A stretch of 64,000 nt of DNA from Plantago ovata (taxonomy: Eukaryota > Streptophyta > Magnoliopsida > Lamiales > Plantaginaceae). Positions 1 to 9,711 of the stretch are shown here, in pieces (position 1 is the stretch's first letter; each line of letters opens with the position of its first letter). The stretch covers positions 94,350,753 through 94,414,752 of the forward strand of contig CM051456.1 in assembly GCA_028274465.1 (NCBI GenBank). Direction: 5' to 3'. The notes beneath the pieces are model-generated. The model searched no databases. It was not told where the DNA came from and saw only the letters and a program-made list of their open reading frames with translations. Position numbers and translations under genes: made by a program.

Positions 1-2
1 GA

Positions 3-1775
3 GCTGAAATAACAACGGATGAGTTAAGGATGAAGGTTTTTGCTATGGGACTTGGCGACAGAGCCAAGTCATGGTTGAGTTCTCTACCAGCAGGCTCGCT
101 GGACACTTGGGAGAAGGTTTTTTCAGCTTTCATGGAAAAATACTTCCCTCACACCTTAACTACCGCGCTAAAGGCGCAAATCACTGGATTCAAGCAGGAC
201 TATGATGAGACCATCTACACCGCGTTTGAGAGATTCAAAGATCTCACGAACAAGTGCCCTCACCATGGTTTTGAGCTTTCTGACCTAGTCCAACACTTCT
301 ACAATGGACTAACCTTCGAGAACCAACAAGTGGTGGATTTCCAATGCCGAGGCAATATTTGGGAGGAAATCGCAGAAGCCGTCTGGGCAGTTTTCGAAAG
401 GTTTGCTAAGGGTTCGCAGTTCAAGGACCCAAGGGCAATGGTTAGGAGACGTGGACCTGAAGCTCCACCGACTCAAGAAGTCCCTATGTATAGGGGGAAT
501 GGGGATCAATTCGAGTGCTTTACCAACGAATTGAAGCAAGTCCTCAAGAGCGCCGCTGGAACAACTGTTTCAAACGAAGTTTGCCGAATATGCAAGAACT
601 ATGGGCATGGGGCTCATATGTGTAGATCGGAGCTTGCGTACGATGATGGCAACTGGGCTCAAGGAGGCGAAGAGGAAGCCTTTGCTACGGAGTTTGGTAC
701 TCAAGAGGCTAGCTACGGACAAGATGGTAGGAATCCTCGAGGTGGATTTTGGAGAAGAGGGTTTTGAAACAATCAAGGATATGCACCAGCTAGCCAAACT
801 TATGGCCCTAACCAAGACCGTAGTAGGCTTAACTATGGTAATGACCACTGCGAAAACCCCGCTCCGAAAGAGCAACCGAAGTCGAAGTCGGCTCAACTGA
901 TGGAGAACTTGCAAAAGATGGTTGATCACACCCAAAGTTTTCTCAAACGTTATGAAGAAGATTCTGAGAAGACTAGGGCAAGGCTTGATAGGTTGGAAGA
1001 GAGCACTAGGCTTGCCCAACAAAAGATGCAAGAGTTGATCGACCGAGGAGCAAGTAGGGAACAAGGCAAGCTGCCTAGCAACACTGAGAAGTCGATGTCC
1101 ATTACCTTGGCTGGTGATCTGCCTGTTGAAATCACCATCAAGAAGGTTGCTAAGTGCGAGTGTTGCAAGAAGGAAGAACCTCCACAGGCTAAGGAAGAAG
1201 AGAAGGACCTTGGTTCTGACGAGAGTGAAGAGGAGCAAGAGGATCCCGAGCCACTCCCTCAAAGTTTGGATATTAAGGTCGGGATAGGTGAGCTTGAAGA
1301 TGTCCGTGCCACACTAGACACAGGATCCTACTCTAACGTGCTCCCTTTGAATGTGTTTGAGAAGAGTAGCCTTGGAAAACTATCTGAGCATAAGGCTATT
1401 GTGCAACTGGCGGATGGATCCTTTGTGAGACCCGAAGGCATTGTGAAGAATGTATTGGTCATGATTGGTGAAACTTCTGTATACACCAATTTTGTAGTTA
1501 TGCCGGCGTCTACACCTGGGACGGGGGATGTCATTCTCTTAGGGCGAACGTTCTTGACTAAGCTACGCTCCGTGATGGACATCTACCGAAGGACTTGCAC
1601 TATTGAAGTGGATGGCAAGCGACATGTGTTGCGAGCCATATCTGATCCACCTGATTCTTCTCACACTACTCACTACTGTGGTCTTGCTGCCTATGTTCAT
1701 TCTTATTCACAGGTTCGTGGCATGAGAAGGAGATCAATGAAGGGGAAGTCTAGTACCCTCAAGAAGAAGAGGTAG
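3..1775 (+). pseudogene. gag-protease frame of gypsy element A (5' partial, one in-frame stop)
   Basis: A single reading frame runs from the window edge to 1775, broken only by TGA at 765-767. The first part is a retrotransposon gag domain (capsid-like), followed by a CCHC zinc knuckle, CRICKNYGHGAHMC, spaced C-x2-C-x4-H-x4-C (about 585-626), which would bind genomic RNA. A charged, probably coiled-coil stretch rich in K, E and Q follows (900-1250). A retropepsin-like aspartic protease comes next, with LDTGSYSNVLP at about 1315 and ILLGRTFL at about 1530. The true start lies left of the window: the related gag of element C begins about 125 codons earlier. The frame stops after protease with no RT. 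In-frame TGA could be a decayed TGG or CGA codon; programmed read-through cannot be excluded. Confidence 0.85.
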
Positions 1776-1990
1776 GCGCAGACAGGAGTCGAGTCAAAGA
1801 CTTTAAACAATGGCGCTATCCGGGAGGCAACCTGGAGTTTTTATCGCTTTCTTTACTGCTTTTTTGCATGCATTCATTCTTGAACAATTTGCTGTTCATA
1901 TGTGAATTTGTTCGTCTCTGTGTCGTATGTGCTTATGTTATGTTTGAGTGAAATTTTTCGAGTGGTTTTATGAGAAAAAATGGTTTCGGG
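1776..1990 (+). other. Post-ORF non-coding segment of element A with GGGAGGCAACC motif
   Basis: No coding potential is seen. At about 1800-1833 there is ttaaacaatggcgctatccg followed by GGGAGGCAACCTGG. A motif of this type (TTAAAC..GCGCT..GGGAGGCAACC) is commonly found just after the coding region of plant Athila-type elements. That comparison is from memory and was not searched. It supports the view that pol was lost upstream of a standard 3' region. Confidence 0.5.
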
Positions 1991-2130
1991 GATTAAAAAC
2001 CGCGTTTTTGTCGGAGATTCCGTCTCCCCGCATCAGGGAGTGGGGGGCGAATCGCCCCGCACGGGGCGACTCGCCCCACGGTCCCCGATGGTCAAAAACG
2101 CGGATCTCTCCCTTATATCCTTATTTCTTC
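1990..2130 (+). promoter_or_regulatory. Internal promoter-like palindrome of element A
   Basis: Two arms, ccgcgtttttg near 2000 and caaaaacgcgg near 2093-2103, could pair around an inner GC-rich core containing GGGGCGAATCGCCCC and GGGGCGACTCGCCCC. A TATA-like stretch, cccttatatcctta, follows at 2110-2123, then a CT/AT-rich leader. The same GC palindromes lie directly upstream of the TATA boxes in the LTRs of A, B, C and E. This block may therefore be a second, internal promoter module for the downstream small ORF. Promoter activity is inferred; the palindrome and TATA spacing are seen. Confidence 0.45.
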
Positions 2131-2852
2131 ATATTTTCACCATTCTTCCTCTCCAAAATCTGAAATTCGCGATTTTAGCTTCAAATCTTCACAACTTCTT
2201 CATTTCTTCACCTAATTTAGTGTTCTTTAGCTTCAATCGAAGCCTATTACATGATCTATCTTTTCATCCGAACAAATTTCACCCTAGTGCATTAGTTTTC
2301 CAGATCTGAGATATCTTCTTATGAACCCTAATTTTTCAAATTTGAGGGTTTTCTAATTTGAGCTTCAATTATGCTTATATGATGCATGGGTAGGTTGTTT
2401 GTGTGATTAGAAGCGTTATTTACTATCAATTGCATGCTTAATTATGCTTGGATTGTTGATTTGGGAATTTTGCTACTAGATGATATATCTTGTTATGCAA
2501 TATATCTTTATCTTTGATTCATACATATGATTTGGCTTATTGATGTAATGATGATGGATTTGATGGTAGAATGCATAATTGTTGAGTATGGGGATTTATG
2601 ATACTAGAATTTTTCGCTTCTATGGTATGAATTGAGCCTTGTTATTTAAGGTATTGGTTGTCTAGCAAGAGCATAAGGTGATGTATTGCATGTAGTAGTT
2701 ACATTGGTATGTTGCATGTTGAAGAATCTAGGCTAGACATTAAGGATTTGGGGAGCTCGATTGTTAATTTTATCACTTGTATGTTTCGTTCTTACACTAG
2801 CATATGCATGAGTCAGTTTTGTGTCATACGAGGTACTAACTGTTGTTTGTAG
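2131..2852 (+). other. Leader with possible intron in element A
   Basis: AT-rich, without a credible ORF. It ends with a consensus-like plant branch point TACTAAC at 2834-2840, a T-rich tract and AG at 2851-2852, followed by GAACCATG. This looks like the 3' end of an intron placed just before an ATG at 2858. A 5' splice site could not be fixed by eye. Spliced downstream (env-like) transcripts are known for some Athila-type elements; that link is inference. Confidence 0.35.
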
Positions 2853-3186
2853 GAACCATGCCAAGGGAGAGGAGCATTCCCGTATGATTACTATGAAGTA
2901 TTGGAGGAGGATCGATTACAACCATGTCAAGGAGAGTGATCTCGTTAGAGGTGCGTTCGAGCCACGGGCTCTTGCAGCAACGTCGCGGATTATCCAAGAG
3001 GAGGAGCTAGACTACACCTGGAGTAAGGACTCCTATGCCTATTCATGCACCACCGAAGGGACAGAAACAATTATTACGTCGGCAATCCATTACAAGGACT
3101 GCAATGTTCGAGTGAATTGGAAGGCACCGGGACGATCTTGCCGCGACGGATTCAATCTTGAGGTCACAGTTTCTAGAAGGTTCTGA
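2853..3186 (+). pseudogene. Degenerate small ORF after the putative splice acceptor (element A)
   Basis: The ATG at 2858 opens only nine codons before a stop. An overlapping frame is open through 3186 and includes ITMKYWRRIDYNHVKESDLV. I recognise no family. The position, downstream of protease and of an internal promoter-like block, matches where Athila-type elements can carry an env-like or accessory frame. No transmembrane segment is visible. Decay or a chance ORF are both possible. Confidence 0.3.
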
Positions 3187-3660
3187 AGCGCTAGCTTGGT
3201 TCCAAAACATAATGACATGGGTGCCCAGCCCCTCGTTGTGGTGCCCCTTGACTGCCTCTAAAGGGAGCATCATATAGACATCGGTCGCATCAACCGTAGA
3301 GAATGTGGTCGACATTGGAAAAAATGGTAGAAGACTTCTGAGTATCCGAGCAGCTTACTGTAACCTCCTCGAGGTGTAAAACGTTGGAGAGGGAGGCTCT
3401 GATACCACTGCTCTTTCCCCTTCAACAGTTCACAGCCTATTGGAAGGCTACAGGATGGAGGATTCCATAACAGCGGCGGCTAATCTTGAGGATTCTATTC
3501 GACAATGCAACTCTACTAGCGATGATGATGGTGACAGTAGTGACAATGAAGGCCATACGGACAATGATGATACAGATAGAGGAGTTTTTCCCATCCGGCC
3601 TATAAATGGAACTACCGCACCTACCAGAAGACCTGATGATCACCTATAAGGCTCCCAGAG
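3187..3660 (+). other. Decayed accessory region of element A
   Basis: Mixed remnant without a family match. A 69-codon frame (3440-3649) is strikingly acidic (STSDDDGDSSDNEGHTDNDD). It is followed by a proline/arginine tail, then the conserved gypsy tail. The equivalent place in element E also carries an acidic frame ahead of the same tail, so the acidic ORF may be a real family trait. Confidence 0.3.
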
Positions 3661-4370
3661 CAGTCCCAATAACTCACAAGCAGCATACTCAGCCGACCGA
3701 GGCCAAACCATGCGGTAACATCTAGTATCACATCTTATTTCCTCATTTTCTTATTGCTAGGGACTAGCGTTAATTTCATGAGGGGGGATGGGATTTAAGT
3801 GATCTAGTGTTGTTAGTTTGGAGCTTGCCATTGATGGTTTAGAGCTTGGCATTGGTAGGATGAGTATAGTACCTTGCATGTTTTATCCGTCTGCATTTTC
3901 ATTTGCACGTTTACCGCTTTCTTAGTTTTTTAGGTTGCATTCACTACATTCATCCTAGGATAGTCTTGCATGTTTTATATGGAGTTTATTGACGAATTTT
4001 TTGAAATTTTTTGTTGGGTAGATCAACTAACTATGCCATTAATCATATGCTTCATCTCTATGAATTTGTTTGAGGTTTTTCTCGCTTGGCTTGTCACATT
4101 TATGTATTGCACTTAGTTAAGCTTGGTAGTCTCGACATCACTTAGTGGTGTTTTCTCTACTGCGGTTCACGAAGGCCTTTATAATAGGATGACGCATGTT
4201 AGGGTCTTATGGTTGTTTTCCCGAGTAATTATGTACCTAAGAGGCAACAAGTCTTCACCATGCTTTGAGATTGCTAAATGCCTAGGAAGGAGGTAGTGTG
4301 AGGTTGTGTGATCCTTTGTTTATAACCTATTCTTCCGAATAGGTTTGGGAAGGGGGTTACACCATCATTA
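3661..4370 (+). other. Conserved non-coding 3' tail of element A, first part
   Basis: From the cagccgaccgaggccaaacc motif onward this sequence recurs in element E (44340-44968) and, reversed, in B (33460-33960). It has no ORF but carries several small inverted repeats, including AACCTATTC-TTCC-GAATAGGTT at 4324-4345 and a catcacttagtggtg hairpin near 4137. Conservation in three elements that share little coding sequence suggests a cis role (packaging, plus-strand priming or RNA structure). The role is inference. Confidence 0.7.
4324..4345. repeat. 9-bp perfect stem-loop in the gypsy tail
   Basis: AACCTATTC and GAATAGGTT flank the 4-base loop TTCC and are followed by a PPT-like TTTGGGA run. 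A second copy lies at 22010-22031 (one stem mismatch), a third at 44932-44953 (E), and two inverted copies are in B near 33370 and 33490. The two copies per element bracket the site where M inserted in A and F inserted in E. Confidence 0.75.
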
Positions 4371-4375
4371 GACTT
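4371..4375. repeat. Target site duplication of element M (left copy), GACTT
   Basis: GACTT lies immediately left of the TG of M's LTR and is repeated at 21943-21947 immediately right of the CA. The uninterrupted site is visible in B (reverse strand near 33455) with a single copy, which confirms it as a 5-bp integrase duplication. Confidence 0.95.
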
Positions 4376-6029
4376 TGTTGGTCCCTTTAAACAACAAGAA
4401 AAGACTAGAGGGGGGGGGGGGTGAATAGTCTTTTCAAACTTACGTCGTTTAAAACTTTCTCAGCAAGTACTTATTACTTTTCAGTAATGAGTTTGCTGAT
4501 ACTTAACTTTCTCAGCAAGCGTAAGTTACTTTACAGTAGCTTGGTTTGCTGATACTTAAAATCAGAGAGCGGAAGTCTTTGAAACAATAAGTGCTTTTTC
4601 AGCAAGTAAAGGTTTCAGCAAGTGAGGTGAGTGACTGTGTACAGACAGAAATAATTTGCTGAAAGCTAAATGCAGTAAGTAAATCACACAAACGCTTTTA
4701 TAGTGGTATCTGAGAGTGGCGTAATCTCTCAACTAATCCATTTCGTCCTTTCTAGGACTGAATCCACTAAGATATGATTGAGGTTCCTTACAATCTCCTA
4801 TCTAAAGGGATTCAACAGACACCAAAGCACACTTGCTTTGTATCCAACCTAAACTAGAGAAGTCAACCTTGTTCTCCACCAAACTTGGTACTTTTAATCA
4901 GCAAAACTATGCTCGATTAAGTTCCCCCTGAATATCACGCCTGAAAGGGTGTATTTTCAGTTAGAGAGTTTTGGGGTGAGATGACTTAATTATAACTTAT
5001 TCAGTTACAACAAGTAATCTAAGAAACACAACTTGGAATACTTTGCAGTAAACAAGTTTGATTGTTTCTGGTGTCAAGACTCGTTCTTGTTCGAAATAAA
5101 GAACACTTAACTAATTTCTTAGCCGAGTTTGTTCTACTTCTTCACAAGTAGCTTTTTCAAGCTTTAAGTCTTGGAACGGATCAATGGCAGTAAGAGTGTT
5201 TGAAGGTTTGTGAGTTTTTAAGCACAAGTGAGAGTTTGATCACGTTGTTGACACACTTCAACTCTTTGCCGGATGACCTCTATTTATAGTGCAAGTAAGG
5301 AGCCGTTTGAATTTCAAATCCTAAGGCTTTTGTTCCTTAACATGTCACTATCTTGCTTTTTGTACTTTCAGCAGCGACTTTGTTTGTCTTCTAGTCTTCA
5401 TGTCCTTCGTGTGTAAGCTTTGCATTAAATGCACATTTAAATAGAATTCAAACAGTAACATTGGAGCGCAAATTCACGTACATTCAGCAAGAGGTCACAT
5501 ATGTTTATCAGCAAGTGGTCAGTCTCAGTTTCAGCAAGCACAACCTACTCTGTCTTTCAGATTTTCACTTATGCAATGCTGTTTGCTGAACATTCCACTT
5601 TCTGAACAACACGTGCCTTTGTAGATACCAGTCTTCAGCAATCTTCAAGTCTTCAAGTCTTCGAATTCTTCAAGTCTTCAGATCTTCAAAAGTCTTCAAG
5701 ATTCTGAGCGATTTCTACTTGCTTCAAATAATTTGTTTGTAATAAACAAAGTATATCTTCAGCAAATGCTTCAATAGGTTATTTTCTTCTCAGAAAATAA
5801 GATACATCATAAGCTAAAGTGTCAATAAGATATTTTCTTTTCAGAAAATAAAATACGTCATACACAAAAGAAATAACTTATCTAGCACCTAACTAAGTCA
5901 TCAGCAAACGTTCCTCTTTTACAATGTCCTTAAAATTCTAAATTCCTATGGACCTTAAGAGTACTAGTTACTGGACTTTCCTTAATTTAGCATGGTAAAT
6001 TGCTCATCAAAATTACAAGTTTCCTAACA
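4376..6029 (-). repeat. 3' LTR of copia element M
   Basis: It pairs with 20291-21942. Read on the minus strand it runs from TGTTAGGAAACTTG to GGGACCAACA. A TATA box (ctataaatagag) is at about 5277-5290. The LTR contains 15 copies of TTGCTGA or its complement TCAGCAA, about one per 110 bp. Confidence 0.95.
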
Positions 6030-6047
6030 AATTTCCCCCTTTTTGAT
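6030..6047 (-). promoter_or_regulatory. Polypurine tract of element M
   Basis: On the minus strand AAAAAGGGGGAAATT abuts the 3' LTR. Such a purine run primes plus-strand DNA synthesis in LTR retroelements. The same tract occurs in element G at 61074-61090. Confidence 0.85.
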
Positions 6048-6295
6048 GTTAGCAATCCATGGCTAAATTAATTGTTACCCTTTTAGAGGTTTCTGATGTT
6101 GAATAAATCAGTTGATTAATGCAAGCATACTTGAATAATTAAACAGTAAGCATAAATAGATTGCATAATCAAAAACCAATAAGAGTCAAAAGAATTTATT
6201 GCTGATAGTTATCATTCAGATGTTTACATGAAAAAACATAGATAACAAAAACAGTATCAGCAAACAAAAACTTTAACAAAAACTATTGCAGGGAC
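6048..6295. other. Non-coding spacer between third ORF and PPT of M
   Basis: AT-rich, with no ORF. It is closely matched by 61091-61334 in element G, so it is part of the element family. Confidence 0.6.
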
Positions 6296-7381
6296 TTAAG
6301 CTCTTTCAGAGGATTTTCTCAAAATCTCTCTTACACTCTTCTCAGCAAGTGCAGTGAATTCAACACAATCCTTTTCGTAGTTTTCCAGAAGCCTACGGAC
6401 TTGTAGTTGAAGAATTCTTGCGTTTATGCAGGCAGTATGATGATGCTTTTCAGCATTCATTTCCATGTAATTAATTACCCACAAATGCATGCCCCAATTG
6501 CTGGCATGGAGAAGCTGTGTATCTGAAATGCTTTTCAGATGAATCTTTCTTAGCCAGAGAAGATCTTCTTCTTGATCCTTAGCAGTGAGATAGAAGTACT
6601 CATAAGGAATCAATCCAAGTTTCTTCTTAGGTTTCTTTGTTACCGGGTCTGAGTAGTAAGCAATGCCAGGTGGTTTGATCAGATTTGGTTCCTGTTTGTA
6701 AGTCTTCCCAATGACAACTCTTCTTACATAGACCTCTAGATTCAACCATTTCCCAGCAACATTTCTTGGGAGGGATTCTTCCCTTTGATTTCTTTGGACC
6801 TTGAGTTCAATCCATTTGAACATTTGATTCAATATGGCTGTAGGAAAGAACTCATTTACCAGCAAGTCTTCCAGCTTTAAGATCCAACAACCATGAATGT
6901 TTCTGATTACATTCTGAGTGGTTTCCTCATTGCTGGTCTTTGTATATTCAATGCCGGAGCCAATAGCAATGCTGGCCAGCCTTTTCTCTTCCTGTCTTTT
7001 CCTTTTTCTTCTTGTTTTAGCATTGTCTTGATCTCTTGCTGAAGAGTCAGACGAAAAATGCTTTGAATGGCCAGACGGAGTTACGGCTGTTAAGGGTCTA
7101 GCTCTTATGGCTTGAGCTATTGTTTGATTGTCATCATCTTCTTCATCATCTTCATTCAGATTGTGATGACTTTCAGTATGACAGAAATCTTGAGTTTCAG
7201 CAGCGGTTTTTCTCTTTTTGGTACTTGCTGAATTTAAGTCAGATTCCGCTTGCCTTTTAGAACTTTGCTCTTTTTCAGAAAGCGGTTCTATGGGCAAAGG
7301 CACATCAGCAACGGGAGGAGGAGGGGTTTGATTTCTTTTTCTAGTATTCTTCTTTTCCCCCTTAGACATGGATTGCAACAT
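6296..7381 (-). pseudogene. C-terminal segment of M third ORF
   Basis: 361 residues. The N-terminal half is basic with nuclear-signal-like clusters (KGEKKNTRKRNQT, KTRRKRKRQEEKR). The C-terminal half is folded-looking, with HGCWILKLEDLLVNEFFP, WLNLEVYVRRVVIGK and a final helical stretch ending at a stop at 6296. Element G carries a homologous copy (61335-62374). The W, L and E positions of the HGCW block are kept between them, so this domain is a genuine family product. Function unrecognised. Confidence 0.65.
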
Positions 7382-7411
7382 CGGAGTGATGTGCAGAGAG
7401 TAAAACTCATT

Positions 7412-8302
7412 TCAATTTTCAGCAAGAGTGTTGAGACTGTTATACTTCATGATGATTGCCTGTTGGTCAGAGTTCATTGTGGACAACTCTTTTTGAATAT
7501 TCATCATGTTCTCTTCATGTCTTTTCTCTGTTGCGGCCTTCTCATCCATAATAGTCTGAGCCTTGACAAGAGCATTCTTTGCAAGAAGGAGCGCTTGACT
7601 TACATCTTCTTCATAGCTCTTGTGATAAAGACTGATGTCTTTCTGAGCTATTGTCAAAGTTGTAGTGCGTCTCAGCACTGTAGCCAATATTTTTCCAATG
7701 TCAAGTGGGCTCTCTGCAAGCAATGCCTCATCCTCAGCTTTGCAGGCATCATGGACTTGCTTTAGTGCTAGAATTCTGGGAGTAAACTCCTCAACTCTTG
7801 GGAACGGCACTAAATGAGGGGTCAAGGAGTGAGCTTTAAGTTCAGTAGCAAACTGATCATCTTGTAAAAGCAGCTCGGCTCTTAATGAATCTCCTTCATA
7901 AGTGAGGTAATTAGGAGGAGGAAGAACGACTTTTGGGTCTTGCTTTGATTGTTCATCGTCATGTTCTGACAAGTCGTCATCATCCTCAGATTCATCAAGT
8001 TGAGAAACTTTTGAGCCTTTGTCAGTAGCTTCACTTCCTTTTTGTTGAGTGGTTGTTGATGGCAACACTTCAGACTCAACGACTGGAGTTTCACCAGTAG
8101 ATAGTTGTTTCAATTGAGTTTGTGGCTCAATTACTGGAGTTTCGCCAGTAGTTAGTTTTAATTGAGTAGTTGCTGAAGGCAACGTTTGAGACTCAATAAC
8201 TGGAGTTTCGCCAGTAGTAAGTGGAAGGGATGGAACTTCCTTTGATTTTGGTCTTGAAGATTCACCAATTTCCAGATCCTGCGTATGCCTTGCATGGATC
8301 AC
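7412..8302 (-). pseudogene. Middle segment 3 of M third ORF
   Basis: 296 residues. Starts with three near-copies of TTGETPVIE-type repeats (about 8050-8220), then an acidic block, then helix-rich, coiled-coil-like sequence (IMDEKAATEKRHEENMMNIQ). It ends at TGA 7412-7414, after which the same frame continues NEFYSLHITPMLQSMSKGEK into the last segment. Confidence 0.6.
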
Positions 8303-8320
8303 GAGACTGTTTTGTAGAGC

Positions 8321-9052
8321 TCATTGGTAATCTTCATCTTCTTCATCCTCATCTTCAAGGTTTTCTTCAGTAACCTTGGCATCAGAAACTGGACTTTTGC
8401 CATTTTTCAAGGCAGCCCTTTTTCTGGCGTATTCTTCTTCAGTATCAGCACCTTGCACAGGTGCTTGATTTTCAGCATCAGCAGAAGGAGGTTGAGATTC
8501 TTGCTGAGATTGTTGTTGTTCAGCTTGCTGATTGTCAGATTGAGTATTTTCAGTAACTGTTAACTTCAATCCACCAGCACCAGGACTTGGACCTTGATTG
8601 TCATCATCGTCATCTGTCTTGTCCTTAGAATCTTTCCCTTCATCATCACTGGGATCAGTGGGAATGTTCTCATCTTCTTCTTCTTCTTCATCATCTGTCA
8701 GAATGACTAGCTCAACGTGCTTATACAAAGCAACACTTGTCACTTCCTCTTCCTCAGTTAATTTGTGGGGATCAGCCACCACAGGAACAAAAAGACCTTT
8801 GAGCATCACAACTTGTTCAGCTGGAGAGGCACTCTTAAATTTGGCCTTCATATTCTCTCTGATTTGAGCAATCAGATTGGAGCTCATTTGCTGAGAATAT
8901 GTCATTTCTTCAGGAAGGATGGAGTGGACAAATGTTTCGAGCTTTAACAGTGAAGATCTCTTTTTCTCATTTGAGAGATGAAGGTGAAGATCTGAGAAAT
9001 CCATTCTCCTGTACCTTTGCCAGTTGCTGACGGACTTAGCAACTCTTGACAA
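8321..9052 (-). pseudogene. Middle segment 2 of M third ORF
   Basis: 243 residues in the same frame as the N-terminus. Includes basic-aromatic RYRRMDFSDLHLHLSNEKKR, then acidic runs (DDEEEEEDENIPTDPSDDEG, EDEDEEDEDYQ). It ends at TGA 8321-8323; the frame continues ALQNSLVIHARHTQDLEIGE without a gap, so this is a single nonsense change. Confidence 0.6.
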
Positions 9053-9711
9053 GTTGTCCTCTTGAAGTTCAAGTAAAGTTCTTCAGAACTTACTTGCTGA
9101 TCTTCAGTGATGAGTACCACTTTAGTGGTCTCCTTTTGAGCCTGCTGAGAGTCAGCAAGCTCATGTAGTACAATTTCCATTCCATGAGGAGCTTGAGTAG
9201 CATCCTCCATTTGTTCATCCTGCTGAGCAGGGAGTGTTGGTTTTGGTGCAGAGACTTCAGCAACCATCTGACTTGCATCTTGAGAAGTCTGCTGAGGAAG
9301 GACAGGTTGTGGCTCAGTCCTTTCAGCATTAACAGTTTCTTCAGCTTCTGGGACTGTTTCTTCAGCAGACTTCTGATTTTGCTCTGACTGAGAAAGCTGT
9401 GCGGTTTCAGCAATCTCCCATGTCTCTGAAATGACAAGTTGAGCAGAAGCATCTTGACCTTTAAGCTCACTGCTTGTCATGAAGAGATAAATTGACTTGT
9501 TGGATGATTCTTCAATCCCCAACTCCATTTGTTTGCTTAAATCTTCCAGAACAAGCTGGACATTGTCAATTGATGTCTTGGGTGAACTTGGGCCAGTATT
9601 CTCAGCATCGTGAGATGCGTCGTTGAATAATGCTTCTTGAGTTTTAGCAACTTCAGGAACTGGAACCATTGCTATTTCAGCAACTGGTTCTTCAGCACTG
9701 GGTTTCAGCAA
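8944..9711 (-). pseudogene. Middle segment 1 of M third ORF (shifted frame)
   Basis: 255 residues, low complexity, rich in A, E, Q, S and T with many VAE and SAEE repeats. Many of these derive from the gttgctgaa motif that pervades the element. It overlaps the preceding segment by 20 nt and the following one by 109 nt, which indicates two single-base indels rather than separate genes. Confidence 0.6.
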
